Source of the DNA: Microcella indica
GTDB lineage: Bacteria; Actinomycetota; Actinomycetes; Actinomycetales; Microbacteriaceae
Direction of reading: 5' to 3'
NCBI RefSeq assembly: GCF_013414345.1
Contig: NZ_CP058670.1
Location: 1,054,001-1,118,000, forward strand
Length of the DNA: 64,000 nt
The first letter of the stretch is position 1, and every line of letters begins with the position of its first letter. Made by a program: the position numbers and the translations under genes. A model generated the notes under the pieces. It did not search any database, was not told the DNA's origin, and worked only from the letters and a program-made list of their open reading frames with translations. Below are positions 21,983 to 30,507 of this stretch, in pieces.

Positions 21983-22258
21983 CTACTTGTCGGCGATGAG
22001 CGACTTCAGCGGAACCTTCGCGCCGTTCTTGATGTTGTCGATGACCTCGTCGGGAACGTCCTTCACGAGCGGCACGTCGAGGTCTTTCGCCCAGGTGCCG
22101 ATCGTGTCGAGAATCTGGTCGGTGTCGAGGCCCGCGAGGGTCGGCTGAATCTGCTCCCAGAGGCCCTGCAGGGCATCCGGGTCGAAGCCCTTGCCGCTCA
22201 CGAGGTCTCCGACGACCTCGCCGATGTCACCGAGGTCGAATCCGTTGTTCTGAGCCAT
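21983..22258 (-). CDS. Hypothetical small acidic protein, 91 residues
   Basis: The protein (MAQNNGFDLGDIGEVVGD...) is acidic, with no membrane segment or cysteine. It contains a GFDPDALQGLWEQIQPTLAGLD stretch and ends in VPLKSLIADK. The pattern of short helices resembles small conserved actinobacterial proteins of unknown function. The ATG at 22258 follows a GGCAGGA ribosome-binding site; a longer reading to 22303 is less likely. It converges with ribF. I do not recognise a family. Confidence 0.6.
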   Translation of the reverse strand: MAQNNGFDLGDIGEVVGDLVSGKGFDPDALQGLWEQIQPTLAGLDTDQILDTIGTWAKDLDVPLVKDVPDEVIDNIKNGAKVPLKSLIADK

Positions 22259-22307
22259 GGCGTGTTCCTGCCTTCTCGGGAGCCCGGCGGGCTCGATGCT
22301 CATGAGC

Positions 22308-22940
22308 CTAAGGCTCGTCGACGCGCGGCGGAATACCTCCGCGACCGGCGAGGAAGAGCACGATCGAGGATGCCGTGGCCGGCAGAGCCGGCCCCGTGCC
22401 CACCTGCCACTCGCTGTCGACCGCGACGAGGGTGCGCGCCGAGAGGACGCTGCGGCGAGGCGTAGGCGCGCGCACGGCGAGGTCGAGGGCGACCGCGCCG
22501 CTCGCGAAGGGGTCGACGCCGAGATCCACCTCGAGCGCGGTGCCGAGGTCGAGGGCGGCGACGAGAATCTCGCCGAACTCGCGCACCGAGCATCGCGCCG
22601 TCGCGCCCGAGAGGGTCATAGCTTCCTCGCGCAGCGCGGGGGCGAGACGGTCGGCGTCGAGAGCGGCGACCTCGGGGCTGGGAACCTCGTGAGCGCCGAG
22701 GCGCGACGCGAACCGCTGCCACCCGCTCCACCGTCGCAGCGTGAGCAGCTCGCGCACGGCGTCGTCGACGCTCACGCCGGGTCGCAGCGTCTCGCGGGTG
22801 AGCGACTCGGGGCGCGTCTCGAGGAGGTTCGCGAGCGACAGCAGGAGCCCGCTCGCGGGTCGCGCCCAGTTGCGCGTGACCTCTCCGTCGTCGCCGCGCG
22901 GTCGGTTGCTCAGGGGCAGGAAGCGGCTCCAGTCGGTCAC
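22308..22940 (-). CDS. Hypothetical protein, DinB/maleylpyruvate-isomerase-like in outline
   Basis: 210 residues starting MTDWSRFLPLSNRPRGDDGE. The middle part is helical with TRETLRPGVSVDDAVRELLTLRRW. The C-terminal half has VREFGEILVAALDLGTALEVDLG, then a beta-rich LAVRAPTPRRSVLSARTLVAVDSEW. The layout faintly recalls actinobacterial proteins of the mycothiol-dependent/DinB group, but the metal-binding histidines are not evident, so the assignment is weak. The GTG at 22940 has a TACAGT box 6 bases upstream. It is divergent from the MFS gene. Confidence 0.5.
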   Translation of the reverse strand: MTDWSRFLPLSNRPRGDDGEVTRNWARPASGLLLSLANLLETRPESLTRETLRPGVSVDDAVRELLTLRRWSGWQRFASRLGAHEVPSPEVAALDADRLAPALREEAMTLSGATARCSVREFGEILVAALDLGTALEVDLGVDPFASGAVALDLAVRAPTPRRSVLSARTLVAVDSEWQVGTGPALPATASSIVLFLAGRGGIPPRVDEP

Positions 22941-22946
22941 GGCACC

Positions 22947-22952
22947 ACTGTA
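22947..22952 (-). promoter_or_regulatory. Leaderless -10 box of the 22940 gene
   Basis: On the minus strand TACAGT is followed by six bases and the GTG start. Confidence 0.45.
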
Positions 22953-22988
22953 CGGGGCCCCGTGACCGACATCGAGGTGACCGGCATC

Positions 22989-22994
22989 TAGGAT
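22989..22994 (+). promoter_or_regulatory. Leaderless -10 box of the MFS gene
   Basis: TAGGAT is followed by six bases and the GTG start at 23001, with no Shine-Dalgarno sequence. Confidence 0.5.
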
Positions 22995-23000
22995 TGTGCG

Positions 23001-24245
23001 GTGCCCTCCGACCCCGCAATCTCCCGTCGCGGGGCATCCCTCCTCGGCATCGCGGGCATCCTCCTCATCGCGGCGACGCTGCGACTGCCGGTCGGGGCGC
23101 TGTCGCCTCTCGCCGACCAGATCTCCGTCGACATCCCGCTCTCCGCCGCCGCGCTCGGGGTGCTCGGCATGATGCCGCCCATCGGCTTCGCGCTCTCCGG
23201 CCTCATCGCGCCCCTCGTCGCGCGCCGCGTCGGGCTCGAGACGACGCTGCTCCTCGCGGTCGTCATCATGATCCTCGGGCACGTCGCCCGCGCGCTCGCC
23301 GGCGGCTACCTCGTGCTCGTGCTCGGCAGCTTCATCGTGCTGCTCGGGGCGGGCTTCGGCAACGTGCTCATGCCGAGCGCCGTCAAGCGCTTCGCCCCCC
23401 ACGCACTCGGGCCCATGACGGCTGCCTACGCCATGATCATGGCCGTCGGCTCGGCGGTGCCGCCGACCCTCGCTGTCCCGCTCGCCGAGGAGACCGACTG
23501 GCGCTTCTCGCTCGGCTCGTGGGCGATTCTCGTCACCGCGGCGCTCGTGCCGTGGGTGCTTCTCGCGGTGCGCGGCGCGCGGCGCCGAGCGCGTGATCGT
23601 GCCGCCGACCCCGATGCCGCGATCCTCGAGCCCGACCCGCACCGCTTCGCGACCCTCGCCCGCTCGCGCACCGTGTGGGGCATCACGATCCCCTTCACCA
23701 TCTCGAGCATCTCTGCCTACGTGACCTTCGCGCTGCTGCCGGTGATCCTGCAGGACGTCGCGGGGGTCACGGCGACGGAGGCGGGCTCGCTCCTCGCAGT
23801 GTTCGCGATCACGGGACTGCCGCTCGCGTTCCTCGCGCCCGTGCTGACGGCCCGGCTGCGCACGCCCACGGTGATCCTCGCGGCCTCGATGGGGCTCTTC
23901 CTCGTCGGCTACGGCGGCCTCCTGCTCGCCCCGCAGCCTCTCGTGCTGCTGTGGGTCGTGCTCATCGGCCTCGGCCAGATCACCTTCCCGATGTGCCTGA
24001 CCCTCATGTCGCTCCGCACGCGCTCGTCGCAGTCGGCCGCGAGTGTCAGCGGGTTCGTGCAGACCATCGGCTACGCAGTCGCCGCGGTCGCCCCGCTCGC
24101 GCTCGGCGCGCTGCACGAGATCACCGGTTCGTGGGCACCGAGCCTCACGATCCTCGTCGTGCTCGCCGCGCTCACCGTCGTCGCGATGCCGATGCTCGCG
24201 GCGCGCGGCATCGTGGAGGACGAGGTCAGGGCACGAGCTCGCTGA
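23001..24245 (+). CDS. MFS transporter of the CynX/NimT type
   Basis: 414 residues and about 12 hydrophobic helices in two halves separated by a charged loop near residues 190-215. The first helices read LRLPVGALSPLADQI and GVLGMMPPIGFALSGLIAPLVARRVG, the pattern of CynX/NimT/YycB transporters, whose members export cyanate, 2-nitroimidazole or related small compounds. The substrate here cannot be told. The gene overlaps the 3' end of the convergent ROK kinase gene by 20 bp. Confidence 0.8.
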   Translation: MPSDPAISRRGASLLGIAGILLIAATLRLPVGALSPLADQISVDIPLSAAALGVLGMMPPIGFALSGLIAPLVARRVGLETTLLLAVVIMILGHVARALAGGYLVLVLGSFIVLLGAGFGNVLMPSAVKRFAPHALGPMTAAYAMIMAVGSAVPPTLAVPLAEETDWRFSLGSWAILVTAALVPWVLLAVRGARRRARDRAADPDAAILEPDPHRFATLARSRTVWGITIPFTISSISAYVTFALLPVILQDVAGVTATEAGSLLAVFAITGLPLAFLAPVLTARLRTPTVILAASMGLFLVGYGGLLLAPQPLVLLWVVLIGLGQITFPMCLTLMSLRTRSSQSAASVSGFVQTIGYAVAAVAPLALGALHEITGSWAPSLTILVVLAALTVVAMPMLAARGIVEDEVRARAR

Positions 24246-25155
24246 GGTGCACGAGGGCTGCGGCACCGACGAGCGGCCCTTCGCCGCTGAGCGATGAGGC
24301 CACGACGCGCGTTTTCGTGACGAAACCGAAGTCGCTGTGCTCGGCAACGGTGCGCCCGACGAGCGGAATGTACTGCTCGCTCACGTGACTGAAGCCCCCG
24401 CCGATCGCGACGATGTCGAGGTCGACGAGCGCGCTGGCGGAGGCGATGGCCCGGCCCACGGCCGTGGCCGACCGCTCGACCGCGGCGAGCGCGATCGGGT
24501 CATCCGTGCGCGCCGAGGCCGCGAGCTCCTCGCCCGTCGACCCGACCCAGCCCTGCTCGGTCGCCCACCGCACCGAGCGCGGGCCCGAGGCGATGCCCTC
24601 GAGGCAGCCGCGCGCGCCGCACGCGCACACGTCGTCGAACCCGCTCACGGCGACGTGCCCGATATGGCCGGCGTTGCCCGTGGGCCCCGCGATGACGCGC
24701 CCTCCGAGCATGAGCCCGCCGCCCACGCCGGTCGAAACGATCATGCCCATGACGTTCGTCTCGCCCTGCGCTGCACCCTTCCAGACCTCGGCGAGGGTGA
24801 TGCAGATGCCGTCCATGCGCAGCGTCACCGGGATGCCCGGCACGAGCTGCTCGACGAGTCCGCCGAGGGGATAGTCACGCCAGGCCGGGAGGTTGAGCGG
24901 CGAGACGTCACCGCTCGTACCCGCGATCGGCCCCGCCGAGCCGATGCCCGCGCCGACGAGCGTGTCGCTCGACGAGCGAGCCGCGAGCGTCGCCGTGACG
25001 GACTCGGTCACGGCGGTGGCGAGCTGCTCGGCAGTGGACGCGGAGCCGGTCGGTCGGCGATGACGCGACCCGTCGACGATAGTGCCGTCGGCCGCGACGA
25101 GCGCGGACTCGACTTTCGTGCCGCCGAGATCGATGGCGAGGGCGAGGTCGGTCAT
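24226..25155 (-). CDS. ROK-family sugar kinase
   Basis: 309 residues. The phosphate-1 motif is LAIDLGGTKVESALV (about residues 5-19). STGVGGGLMLGGRVIAG is the phosphate-2/adenosine region. The ROK zinc-binding site is GHVAVSGFDDVCACGARGCLEG, with the C-x-C-G-x-x-G-C-x-E signature. Such kinases phosphorylate glucose, N-acetylglucosamine or related sugars with ATP. The DNA-binding domain of ROK repressors is absent. The gene is divergent from the deoxyribose operon, and a shared control region lies between them, but a kinase role in deoxyribose use is only a guess. Confidence 0.85.
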   Translation of the reverse strand: MTDLALAIDLGGTKVESALVAADGTIVDGSRHRRPTGSASTAEQLATAVTESVTATLAARSSSDTLVGAGIGSAGPIAGTSGDVSPLNLPAWRDYPLGGLVEQLVPGIPVTLRMDGICITLAEVWKGAAQGETNVMGMIVSTGVGGGLMLGGRVIAGPTGNAGHIGHVAVSGFDDVCACGARGCLEGIASGPRSVRWATEQGWVGSTGEELAASARTDDPIALAAVERSATAVGRAIASASALVDLDIVAIGGGFSHVSEQYIPLVGRTVAEHSDFGFVTKTRVVASSLSGEGPLVGAAALVHLSELVP

Positions 25156-25223
25156 GGTGCTGCTTTCACGAGGAGGGGGAAGGGACTTCTCAGCGTATCG
25201 AGATCACGGCGCGTGCCAGGGTC

Positions 25224-25237
25224 TGCTCATCTGAGCA
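25224..25237. promoter_or_regulatory. Inverted repeat between ROK kinase and deo operon
   Basis: TGCTCA-TC-TGAGCA is a perfect 6-bp inverted repeat with a 2-bp spacer in the divergent intergenic region. It may be an operator for either gene; no matching regulator is known to me. Confidence 0.4.
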
Positions 25238-25244
25238 CAGACCG

Positions 25245-25256
25245 CAACAATTGTTG
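25245..25256. promoter_or_regulatory. Candidate operator of the SorC/DeoR-type regulator
   Basis: CAACAATTGTTG is a perfect 12-bp palindrome in an otherwise GC-rich gap. It overlaps the putative -35 box TTGTCC (25254-25259). A 17-bp spacer and the -10 box TACGCT (25277-25282) follow. The position fits autorepression of the deo operon. Confidence 0.55.
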
Positions 25257-25282
25257 TCCATCCCCGCTGCCCGTCCTACGCT
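25254..25282 (+). promoter_or_regulatory. Putative deo operon promoter
   Basis: TTGTCC and TACGCT are separated by 17 bases and precede the regulator gene start by 57 bases. Confidence 0.45.
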
Positions 25283-25338
25283 GAAGGGGTTCTTCGTGCC
25301 TCGTGCACGCCGGCACCGCGACACAGGGGGGAGGCTCC

Positions 25339-26360
25339 ATGGCAGCCACCGACACCGTCGCCGCCAACGAGCTGCTCGCCGTGCGCGCCGCCGAGCTGTA
25401 CTACGAGGAGAACAAGACGCAGGACGAGATCGGCGCGATCCTGCGTGTCACGCGCTGGAAGGTCGGCCGTCTCCTCCAGCAGGCGCGCGATCGCGGCATC
25501 ATCCGCATCGAGATCGTCCACCCGCGCGCCCGGCGGCTCTCGCTCGAGCGCGAGCTCACCGCACGATTCGGCCTGCGCGACGCGATCGTCGTGCCCGGGC
25601 CGCCCGATGACCGCGAGCTGCAGGCCCGCGTGGCCGAGGCGGCCGCCGACTTCCTCGTGAGCGTCCGCCCCATCCCTCGTCTCCTCGGCGTGAGCTGGGG
25701 CCGCACGCTGCACCAGGTCGCCGAGTGCCTGCCCGAAGGCTGGTCGACGGGCGTCAACGTCGTGCAGATCAACGGCGGCGTCAGCCTCTCCAAGCGCCCC
25801 GGCACGGCGGCGTCAGCCTCTCCAAGCGCCCCGGCACGGCGGCGAGCACCGCCGTCATGATTGCCCAGAAGGCCGGCGGGGAGGCGACCCTGCTGCCGAC
25901 CCCGGCCATCCTCGAACGACTCGAGACGAAGCGCGCGATCGAGGGCGACCGCACCGTGAGCGGCGTCGTGCAGCGGGCCCGCGGCGCTGCCGCGTACCTG
26001 TACAGCGCGGGAGTCGCCGACACGAGCTCGGTGCACGTCGACAGCGGGTACCTCACCCCCGACGACATGCGCAGCCTCGTCGAGAAGGGCGCCGTCGGCG
26101 ACGTCATCGGCCGGTACATCACGGCGGAGGGCACGATCGCCGACCCCGAACTGGATGCTCGTACCCTCGGCCTCGGGCTCGACGAGTTGCGCGACGCGGC
26201 CATGAGCATCCTCGTCATCGGCGGTGAGGCCAAGCATCCCATCGCCCACGCCATCGTGCAGCACGGGCTCTGCTCCGTGCTCGTGACCGACGAGCACACC
26301 GCCCGCTCCCTCCTGGATGCGGCCCCCGACTCGACCACCTCTGGAGAGGACCCCTCATGA
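25339..26360 (+). pseudogene. deoR: SorC/DeoR-type transcriptional regulator, frameshifted by a 32-bp duplication
   Basis: The ATG at 25339 follows GGGGGAGG. The first part encodes an N-terminal helix-turn-helix (YYEENKTQDEIGAILRVTRWKVGRLLQQA) and the start of the sugar-binding domain up to VVQINGGVSLSKRPGTAAS. A direct tandem duplication of 32 bp (25774-25805 and 25806-25837) then shifts the frame, and translation stops at 25858-25860. The other frame resumes GGVSLSKRPGTAASTAVMIAQKAGG and runs to 26360 with a normal effector domain. Removing one copy restores a full SorC-family protein of about 330 residues. As given, the protein is cut off after about 170 residues. The gene overlaps deoC by 4 bp and probably represses the operon in the absence of deoxyribose phosphate. 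Confidence 0.8.
25774..25837. repeat. 32-bp perfect tandem duplication inside the regulator gene
   Basis: Two identical adjacent 32-bp units begin with GGCGGCGTCAGCCTCTCC. Homology continues for 7 bp (GGCGGCG) after the second unit, so exact borders slide by several bases. 32 is not a multiple of three, hence the frameshift. Confidence 0.95.
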
Positions 26361-27370
26361 CGCTCGACCACCCGGTCGCCCTCGCTCCCGCCGATCGCGC
26401 GGTGCAGCTGCTCGGCGGCGACCTCACCGAGAAGGCCCTGCGGCTGCATCTCGACGGCCTCAGCGGTGTCGACGCCGTCGGCCTCGAGCAGCGCGCCGCG
26501 AGCCTCTCGACGCGCTCCATCAAGACGAGCTCGAAGGCGTGGGCACTCGACACGATCATCCGAACGTGCGACCTCACCACGCTCGAGGGCGCCGACACTC
26601 CTGGCACGATCCGCTCGCTCGTCGCGAAGGCCGTGACGCCCGACGCGACCGACCCCGAGACGCCGCGCGTCGCCGCCGTGTGCGTCTACGGCGACATGGT
26701 GCCCTACGCGATCGAGGCGCTCGGAAGCCTGCACGCGGCAGGAGGCGAGTCGGGCATCCAGGTCGCGGCGGTCGCGACGGCATTCCCCTCGGGGCGCGCG
26801 AGCCTCGCCATCAAGCTCGCCGACACGCGTGAGGCAGTCGCGGCGGGTGCCGACGAGATCGACATGGTCATCGACCGCGGGGCCTTCCTCTCCGGGAGCT
26901 TCGGAGTCGTCTTCGACCAGATCGTCGCCGTCAAGGAGGCCTGCCGGCGCACCGACGGCACCTACGCCCACCTCAAGGTGATCCTCGAGACGGGCGAGCT
27001 GCAGACCTACGACAACGTCAAGCGCGCCTCGTGGCTCGCGATCCTCGCCGGCGCCGACTTCATCAAGACGTCGACCGGCAAGGTGAGCCCCGCTGCGACC
27101 CTGCCGGTGACACTCCTCATGCTCGAGGTCATCCGCGACTGGCACCGCCTCACGGGCGAGAAGATCGGTATGAAGCCCGCCGGCGGCATCCGCGCGTCCA
27201 AGGACGCCGTGCGCTACCTCGTGACCGTCGCCGAGACCGTCGGCGAGGACTGGCTCACCCCGCAGCTGTGGCGCTTCGGCGCCTCGAGCCTGCTCAACGA
27301 CGTGCTCCTGCAGCGTCAGAAGCTCCGAACCGGTCACTACAGTGGCCCCGACTACGTGACGGTGAACTAG
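26357..27370 (+). CDS. deoC: Deoxyribose-phosphate aldolase
   Basis: 337 residues, the long (class II) DeoC form. The Schiff-base lysine is in GADFIKTSTGKVSP (about residue 235) and the second active-site lysine in KIGMKPAGGIRASKDA. An aspartate lies in TCDLTTLEGADTPGT. The enzyme cleaves 2-deoxyribose 5-phosphate to acetaldehyde and glyceraldehyde 3-phosphate. Its start overlaps the regulator stop (ATGA), and the aldehyde dehydrogenase genes follow after 3 bases, so acetaldehyde is probably oxidised by them. Confidence 0.93.
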   Translation: MTLDHPVALAPADRAVQLLGGDLTEKALRLHLDGLSGVDAVGLEQRAASLSTRSIKTSSKAWALDTIIRTCDLTTLEGADTPGTIRSLVAKAVTPDATDPETPRVAAVCVYGDMVPYAIEALGSLHAAGGESGIQVAAVATAFPSGRASLAIKLADTREAVAAGADEIDMVIDRGAFLSGSFGVVFDQIVAVKEACRRTDGTYAHLKVILETGELQTYDNVKRASWLAILAGADFIKTSTGKVSPAATLPVTLLMLEVIRDWHRLTGEKIGMKPAGGIRASKDAVRYLVTVAETVGEDWLTPQLWRFGASSLLNDVLLQRQKLRTGHYSGPDYVTVN

Positions 27371-27373
27371 ATC

Positions 27374-28891
27374 ATGGGTTTCCTCGAATACGCACCCGCC
27401 CCCGAGTCGGCGGCGATCCTCAACCTCAAGGCCGAGTACGGGCTCTTCATCGACGGCGAGTTCGTCGACGGCCACGGCGAGGTCTTCGACACGATCTCGC
27501 CAGCGACCGAGAAGGTCATCGCGCGTATCGCGCAGGCCGACGAGAAGGACGTGGATCGCGCTGTCGCGGCTGCCCGCCGCTCCTACGAGAAGGTCTGGTC
27601 GCGCATGAGCGGCAGCGACCGCGGCAAGTACCTCTTCCGCATCGCGCGTCTCGTCCAGGAGCGCAGCCGCGAGCTCGCCGTCGCCGAGGCGCTCGACAAC
27701 GGCAAGCCGATCCGCGAGACGCGCGACGTCGACGTGCCGCTCGTCGCCGCCTGGTTCTTCTACTACGCGGGCTGGGCCGACAAGCTCGAGTACGCCGGAC
27801 TCGGGCCGAACCCGCGCGCTCTCGGCGTCGCCGCGCAGGTGATCCCGTGGAACTTCCCGCTGCTCATGCTCGCGTGGAAGATCGCGCCAGCCCTCGCCGC
27901 GGGCAACACCGTCGTCATCAAGCCGGCCGAGACGACGTCGCTCACGGCCATGCTGTTCGCCGAGATCCTCCAGCAGGCCGAGCTGCCCGCCGGTGTCGTC
28001 AACATCGTCACGGGCCCCGGCTCCACCGGTCAGGCTCTCGTCACGCACGACGACGTCAACAAGGTCGCCTTCACGGGGTCGACGGGCGTCGGGCGGATGA
28101 TCGCGCGCTCGGTCGCCGGAACCGACAAGAAGCTCACGCTCGAGCTCGGCGGCAAGGCCGCCAACATCGTCTTCGACGACGCGCCCATGGACCAGGCGAT
28201 CGAGGGCATCGTCAACGGCATCTTCTTCAACCAGGGCCACGTGTGCTGCGCCGGTTCGCGCCTGCTCGTGCAGGAGAACGTGCACGACGAGGTCATCGAC
28301 CGGCTCAAGCAGCGCCTGTCGACGCTGCGCATGGGCGACCCGCTCGACAAGAACACCGACATCGGCGCGATCAACTCGGCCGCGCAGCTCGAGCGCATCC
28401 GCACGCTCAGCGACGTCGGCGAGGAGGAGGGCGCCGAGCGCTGGACCGCCGACTGCGTGATCCCCGACACGGGCTTCTGGTTCGCGCCGACGATCTTCAC
28501 CCAGGTCTCGCCCGCGCACCGCATCGCGCGCGAAGAGATCTTCGGCCCCGTGCTCTCGGTCATCACCTTCCGCACGCCGGCGGAGGCGATCGCGAAGGCC
28601 AACAACACCCCATACGGCCTCTCGGCCGGCATCTGGACGGAGAAGGGCAGCCGCATGCTCGCCCTCGCCGACCAGCTGCGCGCTGGCGTCATCTGGGCCA
28701 ACACCTTCAACCGCTTCGACCCGAGCTCGCCCTTCGGCGGCTACAAGGAGTCGGGCTACGGCCGCGAGGGAGGCCGGCACGGCCTCGCCGCGTACCTGGT
28801 CTCGACGGGGTGGGAGGCATCGGGCTCGAGCTCAGCATCCCGGCCCGTCACGAAAGACCGCAAGACGACCAAGAAGGCGGTGGCGAAGTGA
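27374..28891 (+). CDS. Aldehyde dehydrogenase, full length
   Basis: 505 residues. It has the NAD-binding PWNFPLLMLAWKIAPALAAGNTV stretch (about residue 157), FTGSTGVG, catalytic glutamate in TLELGGKAANIV and catalytic cysteine in NQGHVCCAGSRL (about residue 296), and the late FGPVLSVITF and PFGGYKESGYGREGG motifs. It oxidises an aldehyde to the acid with NAD(P). The position after deoC points to acetaldehyde from deoxyribose catabolism. The C-terminal tail is Ser/Lys-rich. The stop overlaps the next gene's GTG by 4 bp. Confidence 0.92.
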   Translation: MGFLEYAPAPESAAILNLKAEYGLFIDGEFVDGHGEVFDTISPATEKVIARIAQADEKDVDRAVAAARRSYEKVWSRMSGSDRGKYLFRIARLVQERSRELAVAEALDNGKPIRETRDVDVPLVAAWFFYYAGWADKLEYAGLGPNPRALGVAAQVIPWNFPLLMLAWKIAPALAAGNTVVIKPAETTSLTAMLFAEILQQAELPAGVVNIVTGPGSTGQALVTHDDVNKVAFTGSTGVGRMIARSVAGTDKKLTLELGGKAANIVFDDAPMDQAIEGIVNGIFFNQGHVCCAGSRLLVQENVHDEVIDRLKQRLSTLRMGDPLDKNTDIGAINSAAQLERIRTLSDVGEEEGAERWTADCVIPDTGFWFAPTIFTQVSPAHRIAREEIFGPVLSVITFRTPAEAIAKANNTPYGLSAGIWTEKGSRMLALADQLRAGVIWANTFNRFDPSSPFGGYKESGYGREGGRHGLAAYLVSTGWEASGSSSASRPVTKDRKTTKKAVAK

Positions 28892-29751
28892 GTCGGCTCA
28901 CCGTGCCCAAGACGTACAAGCTCTACGTGGGCGGCAAGTTTCCGCGCAGTGAGAGCGGCCGCACCTACGAGGTGACGACGCCGAAGGGCGCGTTCCTCGC
29001 CAACGCCGCGCAGGCCTCGCGCAAGGACGCCCGCGATGCGGTCGTCGCCGCGCGCAGCGCGGTGGGCGGCTGGGCCGGAGCGACCGGGTACAACCGCGGA
29101 CAGGTGCTCTACCGCATCGCCGAGCTGCTCGAGGGGCGTCACGCCCAGTTCGTCGACGAGATCGTGCAGTCGGAGGGCGTCTCGGCGGCCGCCGCGGGCG
29201 CGCAGGTCGACGCGGCGATCGATGTCTGGGTCTGGTACGCGGGCTGGGCCGACAAGTACGCGCAGGTCGCGGGCAACGCCAACCCCGTCGCCGGCCCGTA
29301 CTTCAACATCTCGGTGCCCGAACCGACCGGTGTCGTCGCGATCATCGCGCCGCAGCAGGCTACGGGAGCCTCGCTCCTCGGCCTCGCCGCGGTCGTCGCT
29401 CCCGCGATCCTCACGGGCAACACGGTCGTCGTCGTCGCCCACGAGCGCGCGCCGCTCTCGGCGATCTCGCTCGGGGAGGTGCTCGCGACCTCCGACGTTC
29501 CCGGGGGAGTCGTCAACATCCTCACCGGGTCGCCTGCCGAGATCGCGCCGTGGCTCGCGGCGCACGCCGACGTCAACGCGCTCGACCTGGCCGGTGCGGG
29601 CGACCTCGAGTGGGTCGACCTGCAGATCGCCGCGGCGGAGACGCTCACGCGCGTGCTGCAGCCCGAGCCGGGCATCCCGGCGCCGTCGCTCGACCGTATC
29701 GGCGCCTTCGTCGAGATCAAGACGGTCTGGCACACGAAGGCGATGCGCTAG
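28888..29751 (+). CDS. Short aldehyde dehydrogenase-like protein without catalytic cysteine
   Basis: 287 residues, about 60% of a normal ALDH. It has the N-terminal strand region (KLYVGGKFPRSESGRTYEV), the segment GVVAIIAPQQATGASLLGLAAVVAPAILTGN that aligns with the cofactor-binding PWN region (QQ replaces WN), and GVVNILTGSPAEIAPWLA. The ELGGK glutamate and the whole C-terminal domain with the catalytic Cys are missing. It is not broken by an in-window mutation: the frame is clean and coupled to the upstream ALDH. Such short partners are seen next to full ALDHs in deoC operons of actinobacteria, so it may be a non-catalytic partner subunit; that role is inference. Confidence 0.8.
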   Translation: MSRLTVPKTYKLYVGGKFPRSESGRTYEVTTPKGAFLANAAQASRKDARDAVVAARSAVGGWAGATGYNRGQVLYRIAELLEGRHAQFVDEIVQSEGVSAAAAGAQVDAAIDVWVWYAGWADKYAQVAGNANPVAGPYFNISVPEPTGVVAIIAPQQATGASLLGLAAVVAPAILTGNTVVVVAHERAPLSAISLGEVLATSDVPGGVVNILTGSPAEIAPWLAAHADVNALDLAGAGDLEWVDLQIAAAETLTRVLQPEPGIPAPSLDRIGAFVEIKTVWHTKAMR

Positions 29752-29797
29752 CTAGCCGCGCCACCCGCCTGCGCCACCCGCCCCTCACCCGGTTCGT

Positions 29798-29894
29798 CTC
29801 CACAATTCAGGAGTCGGCGCCGGCTGAGGGGCCGTTCGGGGTCAGGTACGGCGTGTCGGAAAGCTTCTGCCGCACGATCTCCTGAGTTGTGGAG
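29798..29894 (-). repeat. 98-bp inverted-end repeat, copy 4 (reversed)
   Basis: Left end perfect at 29798-29813, right end CTCCTGAGTTGTGGAG at 29879-29894. The core motif is on the minus strand (GGCGTGTCG at 29850-29858), 36 bases from the right edge, so this copy is inverted relative to copies 1-3. Length 97. It lies after the deo operon. Confidence 0.9.
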
Positions 29895-30029
29895 GCGCGA
29901 GCTGCTCAAGGCAGGCGCCCGCTCCGCCGGGAGGCGGAGAAGCCGCTCCGTCGGGCGGGGGACGTCGGTCGGCGCCCCCGTCGATAGCGTGGGAGCGATA
30001 CTCGAATCGACCCACCGAGAAGGATGCGC

Positions 30030-30500
30030 ATGCTCGCCGACCTGCAGGACAACACCGCCACCGTCGCCCCGATCTGGCAGTGGCTCGTGATCATGCCCGC
30101 GGCGGCCGTGCCGTTCATCGAGTCGTACTTCGCGGCGCCGATCGGCATCCTCGCCGGTGCGTCGCCCCTCGTGGCGATCCCCGCAGCGATCCTCGGCAAT
30201 GTGATCTCGATGGTGCTCGTCGTGCTGCTCGCCGGCCGAGTGCGGGGAGCGGCGGGAGCCCACGAGCAGCCGCTCTCACCGCGGCGGGAGCGTTTCAAGC
30301 GGCGCTTCGATGCGTGGGGCGTGCCCGGGGTGAGCCTGCTCGGCCAGACCCTGCTGCCGAGCCAGATCACGTCGGGCCTCATGGTCGGCTTCGGGGCGTC
30401 GCGCCAGCGCGTCATCCTGTGGCAGATCGTGTCGATCACGCTGTGGGGCCTCGGCTTCGGGCTGCTCGGACTCGGCTTCGTGGCGGCCGTCGTCGGTTGA
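30030..30500 (+). CDS. Small multidrug-export family membrane protein
   Basis: 156 residues. The ATG at 30030 is preferred over 30024 because GAGAAGG (30017-30023) then has a 6-base spacing. About four hydrophobic segments are present. PAAAVPFIESYFAAPIGILAG near residue 25 resembles the conserved 'E..GA..IG' element of the Sm_multidrug_ex family. A positively charged loop (RRERFKRRFDAWG) is followed by LLGQTLLPSQITSGLMVGFG. Transport substrates are not known for this family despite its name. Confidence 0.7.
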   Translation: MLADLQDNTATVAPIWQWLVIMPAAAVPFIESYFAAPIGILAGASPLVAIPAAILGNVISMVLVVLLAGRVRGAAGAHEQPLSPRRERFKRRFDAWGVPGVSLLGQTLLPSQITSGLMVGFGASRQRVILWQIVSITLWGLGFGLLGLGFVAAVVG

Positions 30501-30507
30501 TCGCCCG

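Noticed and set aside
28888-29751. The short ALDH as a frameshifted pseudogene
   Set aside because: The sequence after its stop does not continue an ALDH in any frame, and coupling and codon pattern are normal.
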